Under the pieces are notes generated by a model. That model was not told where the DNA came from. It saw nothing but the letters and a program-made list of their open reading frames with translations, and did not search any database. 64,000 nucleotides of DNA, from contig JAPTYO010000015.1 in assembly GCA_036873135.1 (NCBI GenBank), positions 11,449,683 through 11,513,682 of the forward strand, given 5' to 3'. Source of the stretch: Clarkia xantiana subsp. parviflora (lineage: Eukaryota > Streptophyta > Magnoliopsida > Myrtales > Onagraceae). A program made the position numbers and the translations under genes. How positions within the stretch are numbered: position 1 is the stretch's first letter; every line of letters starts with the position of its first letter. Positions 23,818-35,879 of this stretch are shown piece after piece.

Positions 23818-25473
23818 CATGTTAACAAAAATGGATTGCATACAACGAGTAGCTATGCCCCCTAGGCACACCTACGACGCTCATCGACAAAGCTCATACG
23901 ACGACATCTATGGTAACAAACATTAGATATCGTTTGAATATTTTCTAAGTGTTTTAGCATACTTGCAGGCAACAACCAACAACTCAACCATCGACGCGCG
24001 CACAAACATCAACGCGCGTATCAACATCAATGCACGTTGTCAAAATTCCACGCACACAGAAAAATTGGTACGTACCAAGGAAGGGACTAACGTCTTAAGG
24101 AGCTATCATGCAAACGATGGAATTAACGCGACAAACCGTAAAGATCGAACGTGGCAACGCTTAAAGGAAATTTTTCTCTAAGGCGTCAAGACGACTAGTG
24201 ACTATGCCTAAAGTTATTGGGCAATCCCCGTCAACCATCAAACCAGCCAAGAGGAAAAATCATGCATACCGACCAAAAACTCCTACACAAAGACACGGGG
24301 GCACTATGTCCGAACGGGGAATTCTACCTCAACTACCCACGGGAGGGAAAATCGTCTAAGTTATGAACAAACGGCGATAGTAACGGCAATCAATCAGCAA
24401 TTATTTGATATACAAGCATCAACAAGCAGTTCCATACATCAACAACGAAAAATAGCCCAAACGAACAACAATCCGGCGACATCCAAAGTCAAGTCGAAGC
24501 TATCTTTTAAAATTGGGTTTCCAAACTACCTCAAAACGTGACGAAAGGTATTCCAATGGACTCCCCTCGTCGAGACGATTCCGGGAAGGTGTGGACCGAA
24601 ACGAGGCGAGCCCGGGAAGGCGGCGCGTGGCCCGCACGCTCCGGCGAAGACGTCCCACTCGCGGCGGCGCGTGAGGGCGCGTCCGGGGGCTCCTGGAGAC
24701 TCCGAAGGTGGCGTTGGAATCCTTGGGACAAACCGAGTCGAATGGTGGTGTCAACTGCCAAAAACAAGCAAAAAATCAGACTCGAAACTGTCAAAACGTA
24801 TCTAAGCTCCACGACGGCGAAGAAACTTTGAACACAAAAGCAATTTCGGGAAAGGGTGAGTGAATTACCTGCAAAGGGAGTGGAATGGTGAACTCCTAGG
24901 GTGCTGGAAGAATAAATGGGGATGTGTGTATTTACTAATCCCAAAGAGATGCTTTGTGGATAAGGATCAAAGGATTAGTTTACCTACACTCAAGACTAAA
25001 CCCCTATGGTACACTCTATCCTCTCTTTTTAAAACTATCTACTCCTATGCATATCTTGACGTCGCACGTATCAAACCCATCATTATGTGCGTATGTTGCA
25101 ATTGCATGATCCATGATTCGGTAATCACTTAGTCATTTTAGAAGCTTACGGTTTCTATTTCTTGCATTGTGTAATTACGATCTTGCCACGTCCATCACTC
25201 ATGCATACATGTTGATAGATACATGTTCGCATAGCGCATTACCGTTTGCTTATGTCTCCGACGATAATCATATTCGCGCATATACGCTTCCTATTGCACT
25301 AACCATGATGATAGGAAACAAAGCCTTTCGGCCGGAAAATCAAGCGACGGACAAAATCAAGATGCTTGCGTCCAACCAACGATCAAAACCGAAAGGTTAG
25401 CGTCAAACTCAAATTGGACAAATATCCTAACTTAAAATAGAGTCAAGAAAGGTTCTAAACCGTTACTTGACTC
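23818..25473 (+). other. 3' untranslated part of the right element
   Basis: No gene can be supported. An isolated GC-rich stretch (24540-24740) stands out against AT-rich flanks. On its minus strand a frame of 137 codons (24944-24531) is open, rich in Arg, Ser and Pro, and unrecognised. An antisense ORF remnant or a captured host fragment is possible. Confidence 0.6.
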
Positions 25474-25482
25474 GGGGGCAAG
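25474..25482 (+). other. Polypurine tract of the right element
   Basis: GGGGGCAAG immediately before TGATGG of the 3' LTR, almost the same as the tract at 2457-2466. Confidence 0.75.
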
Positions 25483-25926
25483 TGATGGATAAGTGTCCAA
25501 TTCGGGTTCGTGTTTACGTTTCGGGCCTCGCAAATACGTCAAAAATTACATCTCGTCTCGAAATTACGTCTCCCAAGGGGTCAAAAACGGTCCGGAAACG
25601 CGTTTACGCGCGTCCGGACCGGACATCCGGATTGCATTGCAACCCGGACGTCCGGGTTGCAAGCAATCCGGACGTCCGGGTTGCAAGCAATCCGGACGTC
25701 CGGATTGCACGGCAATCCGGACCTCGCCGAATTGCCCAATTTCGACGAGGTCCGGGTTGCATCACGGGTATCGCGCGATTTCCGTGTCCGCGATTACCGT
25801 GTCCGCGATCACCGTTACGTGTAGAGAAGTTAGGTTCGCGCATTACCAATATGGATGACGGTTCCCGCTTGTTTTCTTGAACCGTCGTCAAACCGCTTTA
25901 AAACCGGGTCCGGTCTCAAGGAAGCC

Positions 25927-25934
25927 TATAAATA
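25927..25934 (+). promoter_or_regulatory. TATA box, 3' LTR
   Basis: TATAAATA, the counterpart of 17748-17755. It could drive read-through transcription into the satellite array on the plus strand. Confidence 0.65.
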
Positions 25935-26137
25935 GGAGGCCTTGGCCACCCATTTTCATTCATTCTCTCATTTGCCCAACTTTGGTATTTTGAGCTCTGA
26001 CTTCTCTCTAGAATTCTCTCTCTCTAGAAATTACCTTTTTGCCACTATAGTGACTTAGGCATCGGAGAGGGCTCCGCTAGCACCACCCCCCTCTCCGTGC
26101 TAGCATTGGTCCTTTGTGCAGGATCCGACGCTTGAGA

Positions 26138-26245
26138 CACAACCTTGCCGGGTCACAACCTTGTCGGGTCACAACCTTGCCGGGTCACAACCTTGCCGGG
26201 TCACAACCTTGCCGGGTCACAACCTTGCCGGGTCACAACCTTTCC
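26138..26245 (+). repeat. 16-bp tandem repeat in 3' LTR
   Basis: Same copy number and same variant unit as in the 5' LTR, as expected when both LTRs are copied from one template at insertion. Confidence 0.92.
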
Positions 26246-26379
26246 GAGACTCAGACCTCACGCGGGAACAAGTCCGAACACTCGTCAGTGGCCCAACCTC
26301 CTCCTGACAGAAGGGTTACGGCCCGCACAATTACACAAACCGACGCGTCCTCGTGACCTAATTCATCCAGGACGCAACA

Positions 26380-26384
26380 CCGAA
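26380..26384 (+). repeat. Target site duplication, right copy
   Basis: CCGAA, matching 17301-17305. It belongs to the B-type tRNA-like segment. Confidence 0.9.
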
Positions 26385-27300
26385 TATCCTAACCTACTAA
26401 ACTACAACGAATGGGAGTGAATTAAATACTAGAATCATATATATCACGATAAAGTATTCTTATCCACCAGATTTAGTACATTTTTGTTACGACTATCTAA
26501 TCCCACATGTAAGTAAAGATTATGCTATAAAACATGAAATATTAAATTCCATTTGACCACATTGTTCCTGTCTATTTTAATGGTATTTACTTTTCCTTTG
26601 CTATAATCGATGTTGTATATCAATATTTATATGCCCATGCATGTTTGGTTTGAAAACCCGTTAAATTCCGCTGCCGGATCTTGAACCAGGGTCCTACGAG
26701 TGAGAGCGAAATATCCTAACCAATTAGATTACGAAGGATAAGGGCGAAGGAATTACTAGAATCATATATATCAAGATAAAATATTTTTATCTACCCGAGT
26801 TAGTTTTTTTTATTACGACTCTCTAATACCTCATTTAAGTAAAGTTAAGTTTTTTTATTATTAAAGCTTGAATATTAAATTTCATTTGACCACATTGTTG
26901 TATGTAGAAAATCTTACATATCACCATTGCTTCAGCCGTCGTCGTATGATCATGGCTTCCCGCTTTCAAGGTTTCGCATCTTCGCTTTTTCGCACTCTAT
27001 GTTATAGTTTTCATCACCGCCTCAACCACCAGAAAACCTCAACCACCTCTACGTCAATCTAGGAAATCAATCCTCCATATAAAAATTAAGTTCTGTTGCC
27101 GGGAGTAGAGCCAGGTATTTTTTGTGAGTGCCGAATATCCTACCCTACTAAACTACAATGAATGGGTGTGAATTAAATACTAGAATCATACATATCACGA
27201 TAAAGTATTCATATCCACCAGATTTAGTATATTTTTGTTACGACTATCTAATCCCACATGTAAGTAAAGATTATGCTATAAAATATGAAATATTAAATTC
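26380..27300 (-). repeat. Satellite after the insertion: last 750-bp unit and return to long units
   Basis: The array resumes with CCGAATATCC, the second half of the B segment interrupted at 17305. The short-unit junction is present once more near 26571, the anchor is at 26868 and the B segment is near 27095. After it the spacer runs into TTGTATGTAAAAAAACG instead of the short-unit junction, so the long unit begins again here. Confidence 0.9.
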
Positions 27301-27503
27301 CATTTGACCACATTGTTGTATGTAAAAAAACGTACACATCAGATTTTCTCATAAAATCGTACTCATCAAAAATTTTCAACCATCATCATATGATTATGGC
27401 GTCCCCCTTTATTATAGTTTTCATCACGAACTAAACCAGTAGACAACCTCAACTACTTCTACATCAATTCAGAAATCAAATCCTCCATATATAGAAGTCT
27501 TGT

Positions 27504-27575
27504 TCCTTTGCCGGGACTTGAACCCGGGTCTATCGGGTGAGAGCCGAATATCCTAACCAACTAGACTACAACGGA
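27504..27575 (-). pseudogene. C-type tRNA-Glu segment, first after the insertion
   Basis: Acceptor-stem change (CCTTTG on plus) and TATCGGG, which breaks the lowest anticodon-stem pair. The T arm is intact. Confidence 0.75.
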
Positions 27576-29097
27576 TGGGTGTAAAAGAAGCACTAGTATG
27601 ATATTTATCTATACAAAGTATTGTTATCTACCCGAGTTAGTTTTTTTTGTTACGATTGTATATTCCCTTAATCTGGTATAAATAATGAAATATTAAATAT
27701 CATTTGGCCACATTGTTGTAGATAGAATATAATCGTCCTAAGTATTCTAAAAGCACAATCTGCAGCAATTACGAAATGAGATTCTCTTAAGGAGCTAGTT
27801 CACAACAAATGCTCACATAAAATAGTACACGTTATTGAAGTATAAAGATATCACACCTTGACCAATGACCTTAAGATTTTAGGACAGTTGGTTAAGTGGT
27901 TTATCAAACATCGACACTTCTTCAAGTGTCCACTTCTTCAAGTGTCCACTTCTTCATTTCTTCCCACTCTATTAGAGTTACCAAATCAACCTCTGTCTCA
28001 ACCACCTCACCAACTCTTTCCGGATGATAAATTTCACATGCATCCTCTTGCGCCAAAGGAGGGAAACACCTTCTAGCCAATGCTTGTCTATCATTCCTCT
28101 TCACCATGCTACGTTTGGACGACTTGCAATTCACCATCGAAATCGTCTTTGCTTCACTGCTTGCAACTTCACCATCATTGCGCTCATCCACCTCAAGGTC
28201 GATCCGAGAGCCCAATCCTCCATATAAAGAGTAACTCTATGTGATTTTTCTACAGTTCCTGTCTATTTTAATGGTATTTACTTTTCCTTTTCTACAATCG
28301 ATGTTGTATATCAATATTTTTATGCCCATGCATGTTTGGTTTGAAAACCCATTAAATTCCGCTGCCGGATCTTGAACCAGGGTCCTACAAGTGAGAGCGA
28401 AATATCCTAACCAATTAGATTACGAAGGATAAGGGCGAAGGAATTACTAGAATCATATATATCAAGATAAAATATTTTTATCTACCCGAGTTAGTTTTTT
28501 TATTACGACTATCTATTACCACATTTAAGTAAAGTTAAGTTTTTTTATTATTAAAGCTTGAATATTAAATTTCATTTGACCACATTGTTGTATGTAGAAA
28601 ATCTTACATATCACCATTGCTTCAGCCGTCATCGTATGATCATGGCTTCCCGCTTTCAAGGTTTCGCATCTTCGCTTTTTCGCACTCTATGTTATAGTTT
28701 TCATCACCGCCTCAACCACCAGAAAACCCCAGCCACCTCTACGTCAATCTAGGAAATCAATCCTCCATATAAAAATCAAGTTATGTTGCCGAGAGTAGAG
28801 CCGGGTATTTTTTGTGAGTGCCGAATATCCTAACCAACTAAACTACAACGAATAGGTGTGAATTAAATACTAGAATCATATATATCACGATAAAGTATTC
28901 ATATCCACCAGATTTAGTATATTTTTGTTACGACTATCTAATCCCACATGTAAGTAAAGATTATGCTATAATAGATGAAATTTTAAATTCCATTTGACCA
29001 CATTGTCGTATGTAAAAAAACGTACACATCAGGTAGACATCCTAAACTACTTCTACATCAATTCAGAAATCGAATCCTCCATATATAGAAGTCTTGT

Positions 29098-29169
29098 TCC
29101 GTTGCCGGGACTTGAACCCGGGTCTTTCGGGTGAGAGCCGAATATCCTAACCAACTAGACTACAACGGA
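29098..29169 (-). tRNA. tRNA-Glu(CUC)-like gene, cloverleaf intact, terminator damaged
   Basis: All 72 positions match the best C-type sequence: acceptor TCCGTTG/CAACGGA, anticodon stem TTCGG/CCGAA around CTCTCAC, T stem CCGGG/CCCGG. The downstream T run is interrupted (TTCT instead of TTTT), so termination may be poor. Expression is not shown by sequence. Confidence 0.6.
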
Positions 29170-30791
29170 TGGGTGTAAAAGAAACACTAGTATGATATTT
29201 ATCGATACAAAGTATTGTTATCTACCCGAGTTAGTTTTTTTTGTTACGATTGTATATTCCCTTAATCTGGTATAAATGATGAAATATCAAATTTCATTTG
29301 GCCACATTGTTGTAGATAGAATATAATCGTCCTAAGTATTCTAAAAGCACAATCTGCAGCAATTACGAAATGAGATTCTCTTAAGGAGCTAGTTCACAAC
29401 AAATGCTCACATAAAATAGTACAGGTTGTTGAAGTATAAAGATATCACGCCTTGACCTATGACCTTAAGATTTTAGGACAGTTGGTCAAGTGGTTTATCA
29501 AACATCAACACTTCTTCAAGGGTCCACTTCTTCATTTGTTCCCACTCTATTAGAGTTTTTATTACCAAATCAACTTCTGTCTCAACAACCTCACCAACTC
29601 TTTCCGGATGATAAATTTCACATGCATCCTCTTGCACCAAAGGAGGGAAACACCTTCTAGCCAACGCTTGTCTCTCATTCCTCTTCACCATGCTACGTTT
29701 GGACGACTTGCAATTCACCATCGAAATCGTCTTTGCTTAACTGCTTGCAACTTCACCATCATTGCGCTCATCCACCTCAAGGTCGATCCGAGAGCCCAAT
29801 CCTCCATATAAAGAGTAACTCTATGTGATTTTTCTACAGTTCCTGTCTATTTTAATGGTATTTACTTTTCCTTTTCTATAATCGATGTTGTATATCAATA
29901 TTTATATGCCCATGCATGTTTGGTTTGAAAACCCATTAAATTCCGCTGCCGGATCTTGAACCAGGGTCCTATGAGTGAGAGCGAAATATCCTAACCAATT
30001 AGATTACGAAGGATAAGGGCGAAGGAATTACTAGAATCATATAAATCAAGATAAAATATTTTTATCTACCCGAGTTAGTTTTTTTATTACGACTGTTTAT
30101 TACCACATTTAAGTAAAGTTAAGTTTTTATATTATAAAAGGTTGAATATTAAATTTCATTTGACCACATTGTTTTATGTAGAAAATCTTACATATCACCA
30201 TTGCTTCAGCCTTCATCGTATGATCATGGCTTCCCGCTTTCAAGGTTTCGCATCTTCGCTTTTTCGCACTCTATGTTATAGTTTTCATCACCGCCTCAAC
30301 CACCAGAAAACCTCAGCCACCTCTACGTCAATCTAGGAAATCAATCCTCCATATATAAATCAAGTTCTGGTTCCGGGAGTAGAGCCGGGTATTTTTTGTG
30401 AGTGCCGAATATCCTAACCAACTAAACTACAACGAATGAGTGTGAATTAAATACTAGAATCATATATATCACGATAAAGTATTCTTATCCACCAGATTTA
30501 GTATATTTTTGTTACGACTATCTAATCCCACATGTAAGTAAAGATTATGTTATAAAAGATGAAATATTAAATTCCATTTGACCACATTGTTGTATGTAAA
30601 AAAACGTACACATCAGATTTTCTCATAAAATCGTACTCATAAAAAAATTTCAACCATCATCATATATGATTATGGCGTCCCCCTTTATTCCCACTCTATT
30701 ATAGTTTTCATCACGAACTAAAATAAGTAGACAACCTCAACTACTTCTACATCAATTCAGAAATCGAATCCTCCATATATAAAAGTCTTGT

Positions 30792-30863
30792 TCCGTTGCC
30801 GGGACATGAACCCGGGTCTTTCGGGTGAGAGCCGAATATCTTAACCAACTAGACTACAACGGA
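30792..30863 (-). pseudogene. C-type tRNA-Glu segment with T-loop change
   Basis: GACATGAAC on plus changes the T loop and B box, and TATCTTAACC changes the D arm. Confidence 0.75.
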
Positions 30864-31580
30864 TGGGTGTAAAAGAAGCACTAGTATGTTATTTATAAAT
30901 ACAAAGTATTGTTATCTACCCGAGTTAGGTTTTTTTGTTACGATTGTATATTCCCTTAATCTGGTATAAATGATGAAATATTAAATTTCATTTGGCCACA
31001 TTGTTGTAGATAGAATATAATCGTCCTAAGTATTCTAAAAGCACAATCTGCAGCAATTACGAAATGAGATTCTCTTAAGGAGCTAGTTCACAACAAATGC
31101 TCACATAAAATAGTACACGTTGTTGAAGTATAAAGATATCACGCCTTGACCTATGACCTTAAGATTTTAGGACAGTTGGTCAAGTGGTTTAACAAACATC
31201 AACACTTCTTCAAGGGTCCGCTTCTTCATTTCTTCCCACTCTATTAGAGTTTTTATTACCAAATCAACCTCTTGCGCCAGAGGAGGGAAACACCTTCTAG
31301 CCAACGCTTGTCTCTCATTTCTCTTCACCATGCTACGTTTGGACGACTTGCAATTCACCATCGAAATCGTCTTTGCTTCACTGCCTGCAACTTCACCATC
31401 ATTGCGCTCATCCACCTCAAGGTCGATCCGAGAGCCCAATCCTCCATATAAAGAGTAACTCTATGTGATTTTTCTACAGTTCCTGTCTATTTTAATGGTA
31501 TTTACTTTTCCTTTTCTATAATCGATGTTGTATATCAATATTTATATGCCCATGCATGTTTGGTTTGAAAACCATTAAAT

Positions 31581-31652
31581 TCCGCTGCCGGATCTTGAAC
31601 CAGGGTCCTACGAGTGAGAGCGAAATATCCTAACCAATTAGATTACGAAGGA
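31581..31652 (-). pseudogene. tRNA-Glu-derived segment, A type (representative copy)
   Basis: The minus strand is recognisable as tRNA-Glu(CUC): TTGGTTAGGATATT in the D-arm region, the CTCTCAC anticodon loop and GGTTCAAG in the T arm. Acceptor-stem pairs and the lower anticodon stem are broken, and the A box reads TAATCTAATTGG with one off-consensus base. Every unit in both long and short blocks has an A copy about 200 bases before its AAGCTTG anchor. All share the same defects, so decay preceded amplification. Confidence 0.85.
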
Positions 31653-32003
31653 TAAGGGCGAAGGAATTACTAGAATCATATATATCAAGATAAAATATTT
31701 TTATCTACCCGAGTTAGTTTTTTTATTACGACTGTCTATTACCACATTTAAGTAAAGTTAAGTTTTTTATTATTAAAGCTTGAATATTAAATTTCATTTG
31801 ACCACATTGTTGTATGTAGAAAATCTTACATATCACCATTGCTTCAGCCGTCATCGTATGATCATGGCTTCCCGCTTTCAAGGTTTCGCATCTTCGCTTT
31901 TTCGCACTCTATGTTATAGTTTTCATCACCGCCTCAACCACCAGAAAACCTCAGCCACCTCTACGTCAATCTAGGAAATCAATCCTGCATATGAAAATCA
32001 AGT

Positions 32004-32074
32004 TCTGTTGCCGGGAGTAGAGCCGGGTATTTTTTGTGAGTGCCGAATATCCTAACCAACTAAACTAGAACGAA
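32004..32074 (-). pseudogene. tRNA-Glu-derived segment, B type (representative copy)
   Basis: The 5' half (TGTAGTTTAGTTGGTTAGGA) is well kept. The anticodon loop is CACTCAC, so the universal U33 is lost. The 3' side of the anticodon stem is an A run, and the B box reads GGCTCTACTCC. It cannot fold as a tRNA. A B copy lies about 224 bases after each anchor. The second retroelement inserted into one of them. Confidence 0.85.
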
Positions 32075-32415
32075 TGGGTGTGAATTAAATACTAGAATCA
32101 TATATATCACGATAAAGTATTCTTATCCACCAGATTTAGTATATTTTTGTTACGACTATCTAATCCCACATGTAAGTAAAGATTATGCTATAAAAGATGA
32201 AATATTAAATTCCATTTGACCACATTGTTGTATGTAAAAAAACGTACACATCAGATTTTCTCATAAAATCGTACTCATCAAAAATTTTCAACCATCATCA
32301 TATGATTATGGCGTCCCCCTTTATTCCCACTCTATTATAGTTTTCATCACGAACTAAATAAGTAGACAACCTCAACTACTTCTACATCAATTCAGAAATC
32401 GAATCCTCCATATAT

Positions 32416-32419
32416 AAAA
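32416..32419 (-). terminator. Polymerase III T-run terminator
   Basis: TTTT on the minus strand, seven bases beyond the tRNA-Glu-like gene at 32427-32498. Confidence 0.55.
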
Positions 32420-32426
32420 GTCTTGT

Positions 32427-32498
32427 TCCGTTGCCGGGACTTGAACCCGGGTCTTTCGGGTGAGAGCCGAATATCCTAACCAACTAGACTACAACGGA
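32427..32498 (-). tRNA. tRNA-Glu-CTC: tRNA-Glu(CUC)-like gene, intact, with terminator
   Basis: The cloverleaf is complete with anticodon CUC. The A box is TAGTCTAGTTGG and the B box GGTTCAAGTCC, so the internal polymerase III promoter is present. A TTTT run follows seven bases after the 3' end. Compared with the plant tRNA-Glu(CUC) sequence I know, the lowest anticodon-stem pair is T-A instead of C-G, a compensated change, and a D-loop base differs. It is probably transcribable. Whether it is charged or used in translation is unknown, since most neighbouring copies are damaged. Confidence 0.7.
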
Positions 32499-32801
32499 TG
32501 GGTGTAAAAGAAGCACTAGTATGATATTTATCAATACAAAGTATTGTTATCTACCCGAGTTAGTTTTTTTTGTTACGATTGTATATTCCCTTAATCTGGT
32601 ATAAATGATGAAATATCAAATTTCATTTGGCCACATTGTTGTAGATAGAATATAATCGTCCTAAGTATTCTAAAAGCACAATCTGCAGCAATTACGAAAT
32701 GAGATTCTCTTAAGGAGCTAGTTCACAACAAATGCTCACATAAAATAGTACACGTTGTTGAAGTATAAAGATATCACGCCTTGACCTATGACCTTAAGAT
32801 T

Positions 32802-33128
32802 TTAGGACAGTTGGTCAAGTGGTTTATCAAACATCAACACTTCTTCAAGGGTCCACTTCTTCATTTCTTCCCACTCTATTAGAGTTTTTATTACCAAATC
32901 AACCTCTGTCTCAACAACCTCACCAACTCTTTCCGGATGATAAATTTCACATGCATCCTCTTGCACCAAAGGAGGGAAACACCTTCTAGCCAACGCTTGT
33001 CTCTCATTCCTCTTCACCATGCTACGTTTGGACGACTTGCAATTCACCATCGAAATCGTCTTTGCTTCACTGCTTGCAACTTCACCATCATTGCGCTCAT
33101 CCACCTCAAGGTCGATCCGAGAGCCCAA
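32802..33128 (-). other. Recurring minus-strand ORF of the long unit (representative; probably not coding)
   Basis: In long units the minus strand is open for up to 108 codons, but only from a TTG. The first ATG (33050) gives 82 codons beginning MVNCKSS. The predicted protein is acidic with basic patches and matches no family I recognise. In seven copies (34557, 37885, 39576, 42956, 46340, 56384 and 61460, minus strand) a GAA-to-TAA change after TLIEW truncates it. Four copies have 53-54-bp deletions. Most differences between copies change the amino acid. This looks like neutral sequence kept similar by array homogenisation. A captured gene fragment remains possible. Confidence 0.5.
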
Positions 33129-34116
33129 TCCTCCATATAAAGAGTAACTCTATGTGATTTTTCTACAGTTCCTGTCTATTTTAATGGTATTTACTTTTCC
33201 TTTTCTATAATCGATGTTGTATATCAATATTTATATGCCCATGCATGTTTGGTTTGAAAACCCATTAAATTCCGCTGCCGGATCTTGAACCAGGGTCCTA
33301 CGAGTGAGAGCGAAATATCCTAACCAATTAGATTACGAAGGATAAGGGCGAAGGAATTACTAGAATCATATAAATCAAGATAAAATATTTTTATCTACCC
33401 GAGTTAGTTTTTTTATTACGACTGTCTATTACCACATTTAAGTAAAGTTAAGTTTTTATATTATTAAAGCTTGAATATTAAATTTCATTTGACCACATTG
33501 TTTTATGTAGAAAATCTTACATATCACCATTGCTTCAGCCGTCATCGTATGATCATGGCTTCCCGCTTTCAAGGTTTCGCATCTTCGCTTTTTCGCACTC
33601 TATGTTATAGTTTTCATCACCGCCTCAACCACCAGAAAACCTCAGCCACCTCTACGTCAATCTAGGAAATCAATCCTCCATATAAAAATCAAGTTCTGGT
33701 GCCGGGAGTAGAGCCGGGTATTTTTTGTGAGTGCCGAATATCCTAACCAACTAAACTACAACGAATGAGTGTGAATTAAATACTAGAATCATATATATCA
33801 CGATAAAGTATTCTTATCCACCAGATTTAGTATATTTTTGTTACGACTATCTAATCCCACATGTAAGTAAAGATTATGCTATAAAAGATGAAATATTAAA
33901 TTCCATTTGACCACATTGTTGTATGTAAAAAAACGTACACATCAGATTTTCTCATAAAATCGTACTCATAAAAAAATTTCAACCATCATCATATGATTAT
34001 GGCGTCCCCCTTTATTCCCACTCTATTATAGTTTTCATCACGAACTAAATAAGTAGACAACCTCAACTACTTCTACATCAATTCAGAAACGAATCCTCCA
34101 TATATAAAAGTCTTGT

Positions 34117-34188
34117 TCCGTTGCCGGTACTTGAACCCGGGTCTTTCGGGTGAGAGCCGAATATCCTAACCAACTAGACTACAACGGA
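34117..34188 (-). pseudogene. C-type tRNA-Glu segment, one T-stem mismatch
   Basis: CCGGTACTTG on plus loses the T-stem pair next to the loop; otherwise intact. Confidence 0.7.
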
Positions 34189-35807
34189 TGGGTCTAAATG
34201 AAGCACTAGTATGATATTTATCAATACAAAGTATTGTTACCTACCCGAGTTAGTTTTTTTTGTTACGATGTATATTCCCTTAATCTGGTATAAATGATGA
34301 AATATTAAATTTCATTTGGCCACATTGTTGTAGATAGAATATAATTGTCCTAAGTATTCTAAAAGCACAATCTGCAGCAATTATGAAATGAGATTCTCTT
34401 AAGGAGCTAGTTCACAACAAATGCTCACATAAAATAGTACACGTTGTTGAAGTATAAAGATATCACGCCTTGACCTATGACCTTAAGATTTTAGGACAGT
34501 TGGTCATGTGGTTTATCAAACATCAACACTTCTTCAAGGGTCCGCTTCTTCATTTCTTACCACTCTATTAGAGTTTTTATTACCAAATCATCCTCTGTCT
34601 CAACCACCTCACCAACTCTTTCCGGATGATAAATTTCACATGCATCCTCTTGCGCCAAAGGAGGGAAACACCTTCTAGCCAACTCTTGTCTCTCATTCCT
34701 CTTCACCATGCTACGTTTGGACGACTTGCAATTCACCATCGAAATCGTCTTTACTTCACTGCTCGCAACTTCACCATCATTGCGCTCATCCACCTCAAGG
34801 TCGATCCGAGAGCCCAATCCTCCATATAAAGAGTAACTCTATGTGATTTTTCTACAGTTCCTGTCTATTTTAATGGTATTTACTTTTCCTTTTCTATAAT
34901 CGATGTTGTATATCAATATTTATATGCCCATGCATGTTTGGTTTGAAAACCCATTAAATTCCGCTGCCGGATCTTGAACCAGGGTCCTACGAGTGAGAGC
35001 GAAATATCCTAACCAATTAGATTACGAAGGATAAGGGCGAAGGAATTACTAGAATCATATAAATCAAGATAAAATATTTTTATCTACCCGAGTTAGTTTT
35101 TTTATTACGACTGTCTATTACCACATTTAAGTAAAGTTAAGTTTTTATATTATTAAAGCTTGAATATTAAATTTCATTTGACCACATTGTTTTATGTAGA
35201 AAATCTTACATATCACCATTGCTTCAGCCGTCATCGTATGATCATGGCTTCCCGCTTTCAAGGTTTCGCATCTTCGCTTTTTCGCACTCTATGTTATAGT
35301 TTTCATCACCGCCTCAACCACCAGAAAACCTCAGCCACCTCTACGTCAATCTAGGAAATCAATCCTCCATATAAAAATCAAGTTCTGGTGCCGGGAGTAG
35401 AGCCGGGTATTTTTTGTGAGTGCCGAATATCCTAACCAACTAAACTACAACGAATGAGTGTGAATTAAATACTAGAATCATATATATCACGATAAAGTAT
35501 TCTTATCCACCAGATTTAGTATATTTTTGTTACGACTATCTAATCCCACATGTAAGTAAAGATTATGTTATAAAAGATGAAATATTAAATTCCATTTGAC
35601 CACATTGTTGTATGTAAAAAAACGTACACATCAGATTTTCTCATAAAATCGTACTCATAAAAAAATTTCAACCATCATCATACGATTATGGCGTCCCCCT
35701 TTATTCCCACTCTATTATAGTTTTCATCACGAACTAAAATAAGTAGACAACCTCAACTACTTCTACATCAATTCAGAAATCGAATCCTCCATATATAAAA
35801 GTCTTGT

Positions 35808-35879
35808 TCCGTTGCCGGGACTTGAACATAGGTCTTTCGGGTGAGAGCCGAATATCTTAACCAACTAGACTACAACGGA
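35808..35879 (-). pseudogene. C-type tRNA-Glu segment, ATAGG variant
   Basis: First copy with GAACATAGG in place of GAACCCGGG on plus. This leaves the T stem as CTATG opposite CCCGG, with two mismatches and one G-T pair. Confidence 0.8.

Larger units (their letters stand above)
17306..26379 (+). mobile_element. Complete non-autonomous Tat-like Ty3/gypsy LTR retrotransposon (9,074 bp)
   Basis: In order: 5' LTR, primer-binding site, gag-like gene, long non-coding region with tandem repeats, 66-bp minisatellite, polypurine tract, 3' LTR, all flanked by CCGAA. No protease, reverse transcriptase, RNase H or integrase is visible in any frame between 19793 and 25473, so it must depend on enzymes from a relative. 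The two LTRs differ at only about half a dozen small sites in roughly 895 bp, so insertion was recent. The primer-binding site, the gag zinc-knuckle motif and the 3' minisatellite are all typical of the Tat/Ogre group; the exact lineage is inferred. Confidence 0.9.
25483..26379 (+). repeat. 3' LTR (897 bp)
   Basis: Near-identical to 17306-18200. Differences cluster in the first 220 bases: a short indel near 25535, one C/T change, and a copy difference in the palindromic block. From about 25710 on I see no difference. Confidence 0.93.

Noticed and set aside
22732..23865. Long repeat proteins (377, 351, 337 and 317 codons) on both strands
   Set aside because: They run through the 66-bp minisatellite. 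A unit divisible by three with no stop keeps several frames open at once, so they are not evidence of genes.
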